64,000 nt of DNA from Legionella rowbothamii (GTDB lineage Bacteria; Pseudomonadota; Gammaproteobacteria; Legionellales; Legionellaceae), in assembly GCF_900639985.1 (NCBI RefSeq), contig NZ_CAAAIM010000001.1, positions 806,001-870,000 of the forward strand, given 5' to 3'. The position numbers and the translations under genes are program-made. A model generated the notes under the pieces. It saw only the letters and a list, made by a program, of their open reading frames with translations. It did no database searches and was not told the origin of the DNA. Shown in pieces: positions 1-9,074 of the stretch (its first letter is position 1; each line of letters starts with the position of its first letter).

Positions 1-230
1 TTATAATTTAATGAAACACACTGAGCCTTAATGGTAATACCGCGCTCACGCTCAATATCCATGGAATCAAGTACTTGCGCACTCATTTCACGCTCAGTCA
101 ACCCACCACACACCTGAATAAATCGATCTGCTAAAGTCGATTTTCCATGGTCAATATGGGCAATAATTGAAAAATTGCGAATCCGCTTTAAATCACTCAA
201 TTCAGCTAACCTTTTTTGCAAATAGCGCAT
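1..230 (-). CDS. lepA: Elongation factor 4 (LepA), N-terminal part; continues beyond the left edge
   Basis: The reverse strand reads into the start of a translational GTPase. The P-loop [13 protein letters not shown] is followed by the switch I stretch with [11 protein letters not shown], which is the LepA/EF-4 signature. LepA is a ribosome-bound GTPase that back-translocates stalled ribosomes. Only about 76 codons are in the window. An ATG at 230 opens the frame, but family members usually begin close to the SDLKRIRNF stretch, so a TTG at 200 is an alternative start. It is divergent from mltB. Identity is certain from the motif; the start is not. Confidence 0.93.
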   Translation of the reverse strand, partial: MRYLQKRLAELSDLKRIRNFSIIAHIDHGKSTLADRFIQVCGGLTEREMSAQVLDSMDIERERGITIKAQCVSLNY

Positions 231-335
231 TTTAGCTTAAATACGCGCCAGCTTAAAGTGATTACAAAAATTTGCTAATATTCCACTTTTTTAATAGAAT
301 TTTTTTCTTCCGCTTCAATATAGATGAGACTTACA

Positions 336-1361
336 ATGCAACGAATAATCAGAATGGGTTTTACCGCGTTAATGCTCGCTCTTTTTTCATTTGCGTCGTA
401 TGCACTAGATACTGCCTTCACCAAACGTAAAGATGTACAGCAATTTATTCAAGAAATGGTTAAAACACACCATTTTAATGCCAGACAACTGACCGCCACG
501 ATGAACCAAGTCAAGTTGCAGCCGCAAATTATAGAATCCATGGAAAAACCATATGAGAAGAAAAATTGGGATGTTTACCGAGATATATTTCTAACCTCTG
601 CTCGTGTGAAAGGCGGTATTGATTATTGGACTGCCAATAGAAAGACCTTAGAGAAGGCTCAACAAAAATATGGCGTTCCTGCAGAAATTATCGTGGCTAT
701 TTTAGGCGTAGAAACTTTATATGGTGAACGTCAAGGTGACCACAGAGTACTCGATGCCCTTGCAACTCTAGCCTTTGATTATCCCAAGCGTAGCCGCTAC
801 TTTAAACATGAGTTAAAAGAATATTTACTGCTTTGTCGTGAACATAAGATTCCTGCAACTCAATACAAAGGTTCTTATGCTGGTGCGATAGGTCAGCCTC
901 AGTTTATGCCAAGCAGCTACCGAAATTTTGCGGTTGACTTCCAAAATAAAGGCCAACGTGATTTAGTGAATAATAATGACGATGCCATTGCGAGTATTGC
1001 TAATTATTTCAAGGCCCATGGCTGGCAGACTAATGCAGGTGTAGCGCAACACGCGAAACTTGTAGGAACACGGTACAAAAACATTCAGATAAATCCTAGA
1101 ACTGCGAATTACAATTATTCACAGTTAGCAGCAAATGGGGTAAAACCAGTAACTACAGCGCATAATCATCCGTCACGTGCAGCACTGATGGAGTTAATTA
1201 CAGCTCAAGGCAATGAATATTGGATTGCTTATCCAAACTTCTTTGTAATTACTCGCTATAATTCAAGTCCTCAATATGCACTGGTAGTTTATTTATTATC
1301 ACAACAATTAAAGCAACAATGGGTGGCAATGAACGCAAAAAAGTATAGGGCCTATGCATAG
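336..1361 (+). CDS. mltB: Membrane-bound lytic murein transglycosylase B
   Basis: The protein cleaves the MurNAc-GlcNAc glycosidic bond of peptidoglycan non-hydrolytically, leaving 1,6-anhydro-MurNAc. An N-terminal hydrophobic signal ends near FASYALD. The catalytic Glu lies in the motif GVETLYGE, with the downstream GSYAGAIGQPQFMPSSY block typical of the MltB/SLT family 3. The length of about 341 residues fits the family. I prefer the ATG at 336, which gives a normal signal peptide and has a weak GATGAG upstream; an in-frame ATG at 324 adds four residues. There is no obvious lipobox, so it may be a soluble periplasmic form. It overlaps the downstream lspL start by one base. Confidence 0.93.
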   Translation: MQRIIRMGFTALMLALFSFASYALDTAFTKRKDVQQFIQEMVKTHHFNARQLTATMNQVKLQPQIIESMEKPYEKKNWDVYRDIFLTSARVKGGIDYWTANRKTLEKAQQKYGVPAEIIVAILGVETLYGERQGDHRVLDALATLAFDYPKRSRYFKHELKEYLLLCREHKIPATQYKGSYAGAIGQPQFMPSSYRNFAVDFQNKGQRDLVNNNDDAIASIANYFKAHGWQTNAGVAQHAKLVGTRYKNIQINPRTANYNYSQLAANGVKPVTTAHNHPSRAALMELITAQGNEYWIAYPNFFVITRYNSSPQYALVVYLLSQQLKQQWVAMNAKKYRAYA

Positions 1362-2500
1362 TGGATACATTATTCTTATTCACTATGCATATTAATGACG
1401 AGGGATGTCTTTGCTTAAAACTTGATGCAGAGGGGGTTACGAATACCCCACCTGCTCAGCGAAGTTTTGCAGAAATCCAAACTTTACAACAAGACTGCGG
1501 CACCATAGTAATTGAAAGTTGCGCCAATGCCAGTCTTTTAACTCTTGAACTACCCTGGCTCCCAGATCGAAAAGCACGCGTAGCCATTCCCTATGCTCTA
1601 GAAGATAAATTAGCCCAATCCGTTGATGAGCTCCATTTTGCTTTTGATAAAGCAAGATATCAAAACAACCACTATCTGATTACAGCGATAAGCAAGCAAC
1701 GAATGCATTATATTATGAGCTTGCTGACTGAAAAGAACATCGAATTTACAGCAATTACTCTAGATTGGTTTGCACTAGAACCTGAAGAGCTCTGTATTAG
1801 TGAGCGCGATTTACTCGTCAATTCCGATGATTTTAGAGGAGAGCTTTCTGGGGATTTAGCAGATATTTATATAAAAAAACATCCGCTTTATACCCCTCTA
1901 GTGTTCACGGATAGCCTCATTAAAGTCGAACTAGATGCAAAAGAAAGACAAGAAACTTCTTATGAGTGGATTGCTAAAAGAATCTTAAATGCTAAATTAA
2001 TGAATCTTTGCCAAGGCGACATGCAACACGGCAGCAAGTCTGATTGGATTAAAAAGGGATATCAACTTGCAGGTGCTTTATTTTGTTTTTGGTTAGTGTC
2101 ATTGATCTTGGTTAATGCCATTAATCTCTATTTTGTGAATAAACAAACAGCGCAAATTGATAAACAAATTGCGGAAATTTATCATGGCTTTTTTCCTGAT
2201 TCCAAACAGGTCATTAGTCCTAAATTTCGTATTATGCAGTTACTAAAAAACAATAATAACGAAGGACAAACTCGTTTTTGGTTTTTACTCAACCAATTTT
2301 CCAAGGTCATGGATAGCAAGCAATTTACTTTGGAACAATTTCGTTATCAAAATAAAACCTTATCCGTTACACTAATTAGCCCTGATTTTGCTAAATTGGA
2401 AAAACTAGAAAACCAATTGAAACAATCCCAGCTTAATGTCAAACAGACGCAAGCATCAACTCATGAACAACAAGTTGTTGCAACCCTGGAGTTATCATGA
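1361..2500 (+). CDS. lspL: Type II secretion inner-membrane protein GspL (LspL)
   Basis: GspL recruits the GspE ATPase to the inner-membrane platform of the type II secretion system. The 379-residue protein has a long cytoplasmic actin-like N-terminal half, one membrane segment around residues 233-256 (LAGALFCFWLVSLILV), and a periplasmic ferredoxin-like C-terminal part, which is the GspL layout. Translation starts at a GTG that shares its G with the mltB stop. The lspM start overlaps its stop. In Legionella the T2SS genes are scattered, and an isolated lspLM pair is the known arrangement. Sequence conservation is low, so the call rests on topology and the GspM neighbour. Confidence 0.8.
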   Translation: MDTLFLFTMHINDEGCLCLKLDAEGVTNTPPAQRSFAEIQTLQQDCGTIVIESCANASLLTLELPWLPDRKARVAIPYALEDKLAQSVDELHFAFDKARYQNNHYLITAISKQRMHYIMSLLTEKNIEFTAITLDWFALEPEELCISERDLLVNSDDFRGELSGDLADIYIKKHPLYTPLVFTDSLIKVELDAKERQETSYEWIAKRILNAKLMNLCQGDMQHGSKSDWIKKGYQLAGALFCFWLVSLILVNAINLYFVNKQTAQIDKQIAEIYHGFFPDSKQVISPKFRIMQLLKNNNNEGQTRFWFLLNQFSKVMDSKQFTLEQFRYQNKTLSVTLISPDFAKLEKLENQLKQSQLNVKQTQASTHEQQVVATLELS

Positions 2501-2967
2501 AAGCTTATTTAAATACGCTTAATGAGAGAGAACGATGGATGATTATTGGTGCAACAATCTGCCTTATTCTCTATTGCTATTACATGCTTTTATATGCTCC
2601 ATTGAGCCGTCAGGTCAATCAAAAATCCACACAATTGGTTGAGAAAATCTCCACTTTGGATTGGATGAAAAAAGTTAAAGGGCAAAACCTACGGCCTAAA
2701 AGTAAACAGGCCGTTGATAATAGTCAGTTACTCACTATTTTAGCAACACAGCTTAAAGAACACACCTTGCAGAAATTTCCTTATCAGTTGCAACAGACTG
2801 GTACTGGAGATGTCCAACTGACTTTTGAATCAGTACCGTTTAATTTGTTTGTTACCTGGTTAACCAAAATTAATGAACGATATGCGCTTACTATCAAGCA
2901 ATTTAATGCTGAAAAAACTCCTACAGCTGGAGTGGCTCATGTGATGATTTTAATGAGTGCAACTTAA
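2497..2967 (+). CDS. lspM: Type II secretion protein GspM (LspM)
   Basis: This 156-residue protein has one N-terminal membrane segment (about residues 15-35) preceded by the ERERWMI stretch common in GspM, then a coiled region and a periplasmic ferredoxin-like domain. GspM partners GspL in the inner-membrane platform of the type II secretion system. The ATGA overlap with lspL indicates translational coupling and supports the pair assignment. No other T2SS gene lies nearby, as expected for Legionella. Confidence 0.8.
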   Translation: MKAYLNTLNERERWMIIGATICLILYCYYMLLYAPLSRQVNQKSTQLVEKISTLDWMKKVKGQNLRPKSKQAVDNSQLLTILATQLKEHTLQKFPYQLQQTGTGDVQLTFESVPFNLFVTWLTKINERYALTIKQFNAEKTPTAGVAHVMILMSAT

Positions 2968-3014
2968 ATAATAAGGATTGTATTTATTAAGTGTAGGTTG
3001 GCCTATGGCTCCGT

Positions 3015-3845
3015 CTATGAGGCCGCGAGCAATAATGTCAGCCGATAACCAGCTAAAGCAATTCTCTGTTTAATTAGCTCTTGAGATTGTTGTTGATATT
3101 CTAGAGTGGGCACTTCATTTTCTATCGTAGCGTAAACCCAATTTTTAGCTAAACTATAGCTTTCCTGTGCCCACACCTGGGGTGGGGCATTTAATTCTTG
3201 ATTAGAAAAATAATCTCGCGGATAGGTATTAGTAATTTCCTGAGCGATGCGTTGGATCTGCTCATCAGAAAGATCTTTAAATAAACCAAAGCTACTATCC
3301 CATAAAGCATGTAAGGTTATCAATGACTCTGGGTGCCTTGGATCTTTTACCCAAAATAAATTCCCCCCTTGATCACCTTGGGGCAATTCTTTATTGGAGC
3401 GTGAAATAGCATGCAAAGGCTGGTGTAAATCACCAGTAATATGAACAAGAAAAGAGGTAAATCGTGCACGCTCGCTAAGCGGCACGTCTTTATTTGATAA
3501 CACGTGATTAATTTGCGCTAAAGCCCATACTGCATTATCGGTATCCACAGAAACTTCCGTAGGGGAACCATCACTGCTGTATGCCATGTCTATATAATGC
3601 CAGTGCGTATAAGCCTCTATCGAGTTTTTTCGTATAGCATCCGGCCAAGTTGCAAGATTAGCTTTTGGATAGTCCCTTCTCAGCGTTTGAGTCAATTCAT
3701 TAAATTTTCTTTGTGATTCAGAATCAAGATTGTTATAAGCAATTAAAGCAACCAAACGATGTCCAGAATCCCACCAAGCAAAGGTATTAAATGAACAAAC
3801 AAAACAACCAAGCAGCATAAATCCGTGAATGCGAATACGCAACAT
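3015..3845 (-). CDS. S1/P1-family zinc-dependent nuclease, secreted
   Basis: The 276-residue protein has a signal peptide ending before WWDSGHR; the mature N-terminal Trp and the following His are zinc ligands in the S1/P1 nuclease and phospholipase C fold. Further ligand motifs are visible at THWHYIDMAY and HITGDLHQPLH. The family cleaves single-stranded DNA and RNA at phosphodiester bonds and can have 3'-nucleotidase activity. A signal peptide plus a neighbouring T2SS pair makes export plausible, but that is inference. Its 3' end abuts a fragment of the dispersed GTAGGTTGG repeat. Confidence 0.88.
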   Translation of the reverse strand: MLRIRIHGFMLLGCFVCSFNTFAWWDSGHRLVALIAYNNLDSESQRKFNELTQTLRRDYPKANLATWPDAIRKNSIEAYTHWHYIDMAYSSDGSPTEVSVDTDNAVWALAQINHVLSNKDVPLSERARFTSFLVHITGDLHQPLHAISRSNKELPQGDQGGNLFWVKDPRHPESLITLHALWDSSFGLFKDLSDEQIQRIAQEITNTYPRDYFSNQELNAPPQVWAQESYSLAKNWVYATIENEVPTLEYQQQSQELIKQRIALAGYRLTLLLAAS

Positions 3846-3894
3846 AATAAAATCCTGAATGAGCGTTTAATCCTGGACTATATAATAACGCTTA

Positions 3895-4434
3895 TTATTG
3901 CTGCACACTACTCCAGCTTTTTACTGTAGCCCCATTGCGAAGATCTGCAGGTAAGGAGCTCAACGCTTTTTGTGCATCAGCAGCATCCTTGTAGGAGCCA
4001 TATACGCCACTGTAGTAATCTTTTCCATTGCGTTGATATTTTACTTGAGCCATTCGATTTTGTTTCGGTGCTTTATACAGAGCTTGAGCAACCTTTGAAG
4101 CCTTTTCACCGTTAGCTAATTCAATAGTATAGGCTTGTGGGCTTTGACTACGCACCCACTCTTCATCACGCTCATGGAATGAGGTTGGTGAGCGCATATC
4201 CCCAACATGATAAGAGTCAGGCACAATTACATCACGAGGAGGTCGGATTGAATAATTGTACTTGTAATTAGAACTGGAGTTCCCATAATTACTTTGCATA
4301 TACAGTTGGCTATTATCATAACTAGCATAGGCCGGATAATACAAGTTCTCACTTGTTTGATTGTCCACCATAGTACACGCAGACATACTTAAAACACTTA
4401 ACCCGACGATGGCGAATCTAATATTATTATTCAT
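3895..4434 (-). CDS. SPOR-domain lipoprotein
   Basis: This 179-residue protein starts with a lipoprotein signal ending in the lipobox SMSAC (Cys20), followed by a Tyr/Asn/Ser-rich linker. The C-terminal 80 residues form a SPOR-like domain (YTIELANGEKASKVAQALY, then KVKYQRNGKDYYSGVYGSY, with KALSSLP). SPOR domains bind denuded glycan strands at division septa. The likely location is the inner leaflet of the outer membrane. It is transcribed divergently from the dGTPase-like gene. A specific cell-division role is not shown here. Confidence 0.75.
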   Translation of the reverse strand: MNNNIRFAIVGLSVLSMSACTMVDNQTSENLYYPAYASYDNSQLYMQSNYGNSSSNYKYNYSIRPPRDVIVPDSYHVGDMRSPTSFHERDEEWVRSQSPQAYTIELANGEKASKVAQALYKAPKQNRMAQVKYQRNGKDYYSGVYGSYKDAADAQKALSSLPADLRNGATVKSWSSVQQ

Positions 4435-4625
4435 TATTATTCCCCTGGTTATAAGCCTTCTTATTAACTGTTATCTTCCAAATCTGGAAAAACTTTAGAA
4501 AAACTCTTAGTTCAAATTTTGCAGCCTAGCGGCTATTTTAAATAAGTGAAATATGAGCAAACCCTATTGTTTCAACTAATAGTATGGCTTACAGTTACTG
4601 CTTTATCATTTTCACGGCAAGATTT

Positions 4626-5951
4626 ATGTGGACGCATCGACGCTCAGGACAAACAAATCAACGAGGAACCAACGATCATCGAGATCCTTACGAACGAGAT
4701 AGAACTCGAGTTATTCATTGCCCTGCTTTTCGGAGATTACAGAGAAAAACCCAAATTTTAGGAACTGATGAGGGGGATTTCCATCGCACACGCCTTACTC
4801 ATTCACTAGAAGTAGATTCAATTGGCCGCAGCATTGTACGTAACCTATTGATTAATCAAGAACAATATGCGGTACTCACTGGGCTATTGCCTAATGATGA
4901 TTTAATTTCTGTCATTTGTTTACTGCATGACATTGGCCATCCTCCTTTTGGGCATGGCGGTGAAGTCGCATTGAATTACATGATGCGTAATTACGGTGGT
5001 TTTGAAGGAAATGGACAAACACTGCGTCTATTAACAAAAGTAGAAAGCAGCTATGGTGCTTTTGGTCTGGATCTCACACGCCGCGCATTGCTTGGTGTTT
5101 TAAAATACCCGGTACAGCGCTCTAAAGTTATTGCTCCACAACAACCTCCGGTTCATGAATCTATTCATAAAACCATTAAAATAAATGATTGGTTGCCACC
5201 CAAAGCTTATTTTGATTGCGAACAACCCGAGGTCGATTGGTTATTAGCACCCTTTTCAACAAATGATCGTGAATTATTCCAATCTCTGTCCGTAGAACCT
5301 AATGGAACTAAAGTAGGTAAAGCCGCGTATCACAGTTTTGACTGCTCCATTATGGATACAGCAGATGATATTGCCTATGGAGTTCATGATCTAGAGGATG
5401 CCATTCATCTGCGTCTGATAAATCCTTCACATTTGGATACTCCTGAATTTAGAGGATTATTGAACAATACCTCTCTTTTAGATCATCAAGATCGGCTTAT
5501 TGATTCTCTATTTTCTAATGACCCCTATTTAAGAAAGCAGACCATTGGGGAAATGGTGAATTATTTTATTACCTCGACCCAAATTAGTGTAACTCATGAA
5601 GGCTTTGAGAATAATTTATTAAAATATAATCTAGCCTTAATTCCCGAAGCGGCTGCCTTATTAAAGTATTTGATGCACTGCATTTATGATAATGTAATTG
5701 ACTCTCAAGAGGCCCGCACCTTTGAATATGGAGGTCAAACTGTGGTGCTGAGATTATTTGATGCGATTAGCTCAAATCCAGGAAGTTTGTTAGATAATAA
5801 AAATCGTTTGTTATTTAAACAAGCTAAGGACGAAATTGAAGCCTATAGAGTTGTCTGTGATTATTTAGCAAATATGACCGATGAATACGCTTATCGCATG
5901 CATGAGCGTCTTTTTGGGTTTAATACACGTACAATTTTTGAACGTTTATAG
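4626..5951 (+). CDS. dgt: dGTPase-like deoxynucleotide triphosphohydrolase (HD domain)
   Basis: HD-superfamily dNTPases hydrolyse dNTPs to deoxynucleoside and triphosphate. Visible motifs are FRRLQRKTQI, the first metal His in RLTHSLEV, the HD pair in LLHDIGHPPFGHGGE, and a distal MDTADDIAYGVHDLED motif. I chose the ATG at 4626 because this clade usually begins MWxxRRxG and the protein here begins MWTHRRSG; an in-frame ATG at 4584 would add a 14-residue hydrophobic extension. The length of 441 residues matches the family. An overlapping short frame at 4546-4761 is an artefact. The true substrate (dGTP or other dNTPs) is not visible. Confidence 0.85.
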   Translation: MWTHRRSGQTNQRGTNDHRDPYERDRTRVIHCPAFRRLQRKTQILGTDEGDFHRTRLTHSLEVDSIGRSIVRNLLINQEQYAVLTGLLPNDDLISVICLLHDIGHPPFGHGGEVALNYMMRNYGGFEGNGQTLRLLTKVESSYGAFGLDLTRRALLGVLKYPVQRSKVIAPQQPPVHESIHKTIKINDWLPPKAYFDCEQPEVDWLLAPFSTNDRELFQSLSVEPNGTKVGKAAYHSFDCSIMDTADDIAYGVHDLEDAIHLRLINPSHLDTPEFRGLLNNTSLLDHQDRLIDSLFSNDPYLRKQTIGEMVNYFITSTQISVTHEGFENNLLKYNLALIPEAAALLKYLMHCIYDNVIDSQEARTFEYGGQTVVLRLFDAISSNPGSLLDNKNRLLFKQAKDEIEAYRVVCDYLANMTDEYAYRMHERLFGFNTRTIFERL

Positions 5952-5958
5952 ACTTATA

Positions 5959-5984
5959 TGTAGATTGGGGGTCCCCGGCCTACA
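5959..5984. repeat. Dispersed palindrome, family A copy
   Basis: This reads TGTAGATTGGG, a short GC-rich centre, then GGCCTACA, placed just after the dgt stop. It belongs to the family whose other copies lie at 27537, 37751, 42788, 51077, 51816, 53232, 55002 and 61510. Confidence 0.6.
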
Positions 5985-6040
5985 AATCCCCGGTGCCCAC
6001 ACAATCATAAATTCGCATTAAAAATGCAAATAGATCTGGA

Positions 6041-6068
6041 TACCGCGGTCAAGCTGCGGTAATTCAGT
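6041..6068. repeat. Dispersed palindrome, family B copy
   Basis: The sequence ACCGCGGTCAAGCTGCGGT is followed by AATTCAG. The GC arms pair around TCAAG. Related copies lie at 21406, 44200 and 53088, each with the trailing AATT. Confidence 0.55.
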
Positions 6069-6279
6069 CTTTATATAAGACTCTAATGTTTTAACAATTG
6101 GTGGCGTAGTTGCTAGTAACTAGAACTTCCTTAAACGGCGGTAAATCAGGATAGGAGACATATACTTAAGTTCTTCATCACAAATGAAATAAAGATTGGC
6201 TCAAAAATACAACATATTGAATATCAATAATAAAAATAATTGTTTTAACTTGAGATAAGGCAATAAAAATGCCTAAAAA

Positions 6280-6355
6280 TGGCGTCCCCAAGGGGGTTCG
6301 AACCCCTGTTCTCGCCGTGAAAGGGCGATGTCCTAGGCCGCTAGACGATGGGGAC
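6280..6355 (-). tRNA. tRNA-Glu (TTC), copy 1
   Basis: The reverse complement folds into a 76-nt tRNA: acceptor GTCCCCA pairing with TGGGGAC, discriminator G, encoded CCA, anticodon loop CTTTCAC with anticodon TTC, and T-loop GTTCGAACCCC. It closely matches enterobacterial tRNA-Glu. It is the last of three tRNA genes in a minus-strand operon and is identical to the copy at 6413-6488. Confidence 0.97.
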
Positions 6356-6412
6356 CTAGATTTTTATTCTACTACTTTTTACAACTATTTACTACCACTT
6401 AAAACGCCAAAA

Positions 6413-6488
6413 TGGCGTCCCCAAGGGGGTTCGAACCCCTGTTCTCGCCGTGAAAGGGCGATGTCCTAGGCCGCTAGACGATGGGGAC
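6413..6488 (-). tRNA. tRNA-Glu (TTC), copy 2
   Basis: This is identical over 76 nt to the copy at 6280-6355, with a TTC anticodon and an encoded CCA end. The 57-bp spacer between the copies starts with AAAACGCCA, which resembles the tRNA 3' end, suggesting a tandem duplication. Confidence 0.97.
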
Positions 6489-6503
6489 CTTGAACGTTTT
6501 CCC

Positions 6504-6525
6504 CATCAACATACTAAGATGTTGA

Positions 6526-6527
<2 letters not shown>
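6504..6527. other. Hairpin between tRNA-Ala and tRNA-Glu
   Basis: A perfect 9-bp stem (CATCAACAT and ATGTTGATG) with a 6-nt loop lies directly after the tRNA-Ala 3' end and overlaps its CCA by two bases. No T-run follows on the minus strand, so an RNA-processing signal is more likely than a terminator. Confidence 0.5.
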
Positions 6528-6601
<74 letters not shown>

Positions 6602-6615
6602 TGAATAAGGCTCGC

Positions 6616-6644
6616 ATTGTAATGACCTCCCCTTATCCTGTCAA
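6616..6644 (-). promoter_or_regulatory. Sigma-70 promoter of the tRNA operon
   Basis: On the minus strand, a perfect TTGACA (6639-6644) is followed by a 17-bp spacer and TACAAT (6616-6621). The next bases, GCGAGCC, form a GC-rich discriminator, the hallmark of stringently controlled stable-RNA promoters in gammaproteobacteria. Transcription should start near 6608. Confidence 0.85.
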
Positions 6645-7003
6645 GCGGTTTTTTATTTTTTTAGTGCTTATGTATTTATTCTGATAAGCAGGTCTAAAAA
6701 TAATTAGCGCATACCGCTTCAAATCAGGTTCAGACACTTTATTCGCAAACTAACCCTGTCAGCCCGTAGGAGTGATTAGGATTTATGTCCATACGTGCCC
6801 CAAGCTTATTCAAGCTCTTACTAAAAATCGATCTTATTCCCTAACTCACTTACAATTTTTTTGACTCTCCAGACTTGTTTTAATTCATTAAGTTTGATTT
6901 AATCCGCCGCGGTGTTTAAGCAAAGGCACCTATGGAAAAATGTTGGCTTGTATCGCACCGATGCAAGTGGAGTACAGCAAGTTAGAAATAATGGAAACGG
7001 AAG
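6645..7003. other. Intergenic region upstream of the flagellar-type cluster
   Basis: No convincing gene is present. This must contain the leading promoter of the 18-kb cluster, but I found no sigma-54 (TGGCAC-N5-TTGC) or FliA (TAAA-N15-GCCGATAA) element. A TTGACT near 6860 could be a weak -35, without a good -10. A 25-codon frame ending across the fliQ start is probably chance. The fliQ start itself has only GGAAACGGAAG upstream. Confidence 0.5.
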
Positions 7004-7276
7004 ATGTCTAACGATTTAGCTATCTATTTAAGTAAACAATTGCTTTGGCATGCATTGCTCATTGCCTCACCAATAGTACTAGTCGCACTCATTAGCGGTT
7101 TACTGGTTTCAATCCTTCAAGTTGTTACCCAAATTCAAGATTCAACCCTAAGCTTTGTACCTAAGGTGTTAGCCGTAGTACTCATGTTAATGCTTTGTGG
7201 CGGCTGGATGTTGCATTCCTTAGTTGAATTTGCGCAAACCTTGTTTCTCAACATTCCAGGGGCCCTCAAATCATGA
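7004..7276 (+). CDS. fliQ: Flagellar-type export gate protein FliQ
   Basis: FliQ is one of the small membrane proteins forming the FliPQR export gate of flagellar type III secretion. The 90-residue protein has two hydrophobic helices (about residues 15-38 and 52-75) separated by the conserved segment LLVSILQVVTQIQDSTLSFV, the expected length and pattern. It is the first gene of the plus-strand cluster and overlaps fliR by ATGA. In most flagellar operons fliQ follows fliP; here fliP is at the far end of the cluster, 17 kb away. Confidence 0.93.
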   Translation: MSNDLAIYLSKQLLWHALLIASPIVLVALISGLLVSILQVVTQIQDSTLSFVPKVLAVVLMLMLCGGWMLHSLVEFAQTLFLNIPGALKS

Positions 7277-8025
7277 CCCTATCCCTCCCTTGGCTAAGCA
7301 ATTTATTTTTTATCAGCATCCGTTTAGGCACAGTATTGCTCTTTACCCCTATTCAAGCAGTACGTTATTTACCTATTCATGCGCGCTTACTTTTTATTTT
7401 TACTTTGAGCCTGCTTTTAGCTAATTATGTCCCAGTCGCTCCCTCAGCATTAAGTAACAATGCCATTCTTCTCGGCGGGCTTGCTGAATTTGCTAATGGA
7501 TTAATCTTAGCAACCAGCCTTTATGCAGCATTCGCACTCTTTCAAATTGCTGGTCAATTAATTGATAATGAAACAGGCTTTAATGTGACCGCTATTTTTA
7601 ATCCGAGTGAACATTATCAAGAAGCATTAACCAGCCATTTATTATCGATGCTAGCAGTTTTATTCTTTTTTAGTCTGGATATCCACCAATGGCTATTTAA
7701 AGGGTTAGCTTATTCTTTTGTAATTATTCCACCTGGAACCCTCAACTTGTTTGCAGGATTTATCCCGGTTACGAAACAATTTTCCTTTATGTTTAGTATG
7801 GCATTTATAATTGCCAGCCCTATTATCATTGCCTTGCTTGCTGTTGAGCTTTGTGGTGCGTTAATTACCCGTAATATGCCCCAGGTTAGTACCTATTTTT
7901 TAACCTTACCCATCAAAATAATTTTAGGCTTATTCCTCTTATTTATGATGATGGGCTACATCGCCCCTATTACTAATACAGTGTTTGCTCAATGCTTTCA
8001 AACCTGGCAGGAGCTTATGCCATGA
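7273..8025 (+). CDS. fliR: Flagellar-type export gate protein FliR
   Basis: This 250-residue multi-spanning protein shows the FliR pattern, including RLLFIFTLSLLLA near the N-terminus, FALFQIAGQLIDNETGF at about residue 95, and FNPSEHYQEALTSHLLSML. FliR forms the export gate with FliP and FliQ and contacts FlhB. It overlaps fliQ upstream and flhB downstream by ATGA, so the genes are translationally coupled. It looks intact and of normal length. Confidence 0.93.
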   Translation: MTLSLPWLSNLFFISIRLGTVLLFTPIQAVRYLPIHARLLFIFTLSLLLANYVPVAPSALSNNAILLGGLAEFANGLILATSLYAAFALFQIAGQLIDNETGFNVTAIFNPSEHYQEALTSHLLSMLAVLFFFSLDIHQWLFKGLAYSFVIIPPGTLNLFAGFIPVTKQFSFMFSMAFIIASPIIIALLAVELCGALITRNMPQVSTYFLTLPIKIILGLFLLFMMMGYIAPITNTVFAQCFQTWQELMP

Positions 8026-9074
8026 GTGAAAAAACTGAAAAAGCAACACCCTATAAACTACAAAAAGCCAAAGAAAAAGGACAAGTAAGCAAAAGCATCG
8101 AGTTAACTACCTGCGTGGCCTTATTGGTTATGCTAGGCATGTTGAGTGCACTTTGGCCAAAGCAATTGCATGAATTACAAAAGATGTTTCGTCATTTGTT
8201 GCAACTGGCAGCACATCTACAATTTAGTATTGATAACATCTCTCATTTACAGCAATTTATTTTAAGCCAAGTCATTAGTCTCTGGCTGCCTTTTGCTTTA
8301 GCAGGTAGCTTAGCCACCATTCTTACTAATCTAGCGCAAACCGGTGTAATCTGGTCAACTACCCCTCTGCTCCCTGATTTCAAACGGATTAATTTGGCCC
8401 AAGGGTTTAAAAAGTTATTTTCAATAAAAAGTTGCTTTGAAACCATGAAAAGCAGCCTGAAGTTGAGTGTGGCATTTATTTTTTTATTCTTCTCCCTCAA
8501 GAATCAAATACCTAACTTATTGCAATTGATGTTAACACCTGTTAACGAACAGCCTCGCATCATCATGCCCTTCCTCCTAGCCCTCATGTTTCAGTTATTG
8601 CTACTGCTCTCAATGCTGGCAATATTGGATAAGTTCTATACGCGCTGGAGCTATGCGAAAGATCAGCGCATGAGCAAGCAAGAAATAAAAGACGAATACA
8701 AGCAACGGGAAGGTGATCCGAAAATAAAATCGAAAATCAAACAGTTGCAACAGCAATTGCGGCAAAAAACCGCCTCCTTAAAACAAGTGAAAACTGCTGA
8801 TGTAATCATTACAAATCCAACCCACTTAGCCATTGCCTTAAAGTACGATCGCAGCAGTATGCCTGCTCCTAAAGTGGTTTGCAAAGCGCAAGATAACATG
8901 GTGTTGCAAGTCAAAGAACTGGCAAGAAAACACGGTATTCCCATTGTTGAACATAAACCATTTGCACGCATGCTCTATCATTCTGTGGATTTAAATCAAT
9001 GGATTCATAAGGAGCTTTATCCCTTTGCCGCAGCAATATTTCGCGAAATTTATGCGCGTAAGCAGGATGTGTAA
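8022..9074 (+). CDS. flhB: Flagellar-type export switch protein FlhB
   Basis: FlhB controls substrate specificity of the export gate, switching from rod/hook to later substrates after autocleavage at NPTH. The N-terminus MSEKTEKATPYKLQKAKEKG is classic, four hydrophobic segments follow, and the self-cleavage motif NPTH is intact at about residue 265 of 350. I chose the ATG at 8022 (ATGA overlap with fliR, CAGGAG upstream) over the longer frame from 7992. Retention of the NPTH switch is notable because no late (filament) substrate is encoded nearby. Confidence 0.95.
   Translation: MSEKTEKATPYKLQKAKEKGQVSKSIELTTCVALLVMLGMLSALWPKQLHELQKMFRHLLQLAAHLQFSIDNISHLQQFILSQVISLWLPFALAGSLATILTNLAQTGVIWSTTPLLPDFKRINLAQGFKKLFSIKSCFETMKSSLKLSVAFIFLFFSLKNQIPNLLQLMLTPVNEQPRIIMPFLLALMFQLLLLLSMLAILDKFYTRWSYAKDQRMSKQEIKDEYKQREGDPKIKSKIKQLQQQLRQKTASLKQVKTADVIITNPTHLAIALKYDRSSMPAPKVVCKAQDNMVLQVKELARKHGIPIVEHKPFARMLYHSVDLNQWIHKELYPFAAAIFREIYARKQDV

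Larger units (their letters stand above)
5952..6279. other. Intergenic region between dgt and the tRNA operon
   Basis: I see no gene here. The region holds one copy of the GTAGGTTGGGC palindrome family (5959-5984) and one of the CCGCGGTCAAG family (6041-6068). The rest is AT-rich and probably contains the 3' end of the tRNA operon transcript, which runs on the minus strand. No convincing terminator with a T-run was identified. Confidence 0.6.

Noticed and set aside
4546..4761. Short frame overlapping the dGTPase start
   Set aside because: The conserved dNTPase motifs are in the other frame, and this one ends without any recognisable domain.
6269..6469. Open frame across the tRNA-Glu genes
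   Set aside because: It simply reads through two tRNA genes on the opposite strand; the repeated protein segments reflect the tRNA duplication.
6645..7003. Possible sigma-54 or FliA promoter before fliQ
   Set aside because: No element matching GG-N10-GC with proper flanks or TAAA/GCCGATAA was found on inspection.
6939..7012. 25-codon frame overlapping the fliQ start
   Set aside because: No ribosome binding site or conserved feature is visible; the overlap with fliQ is likely chance.
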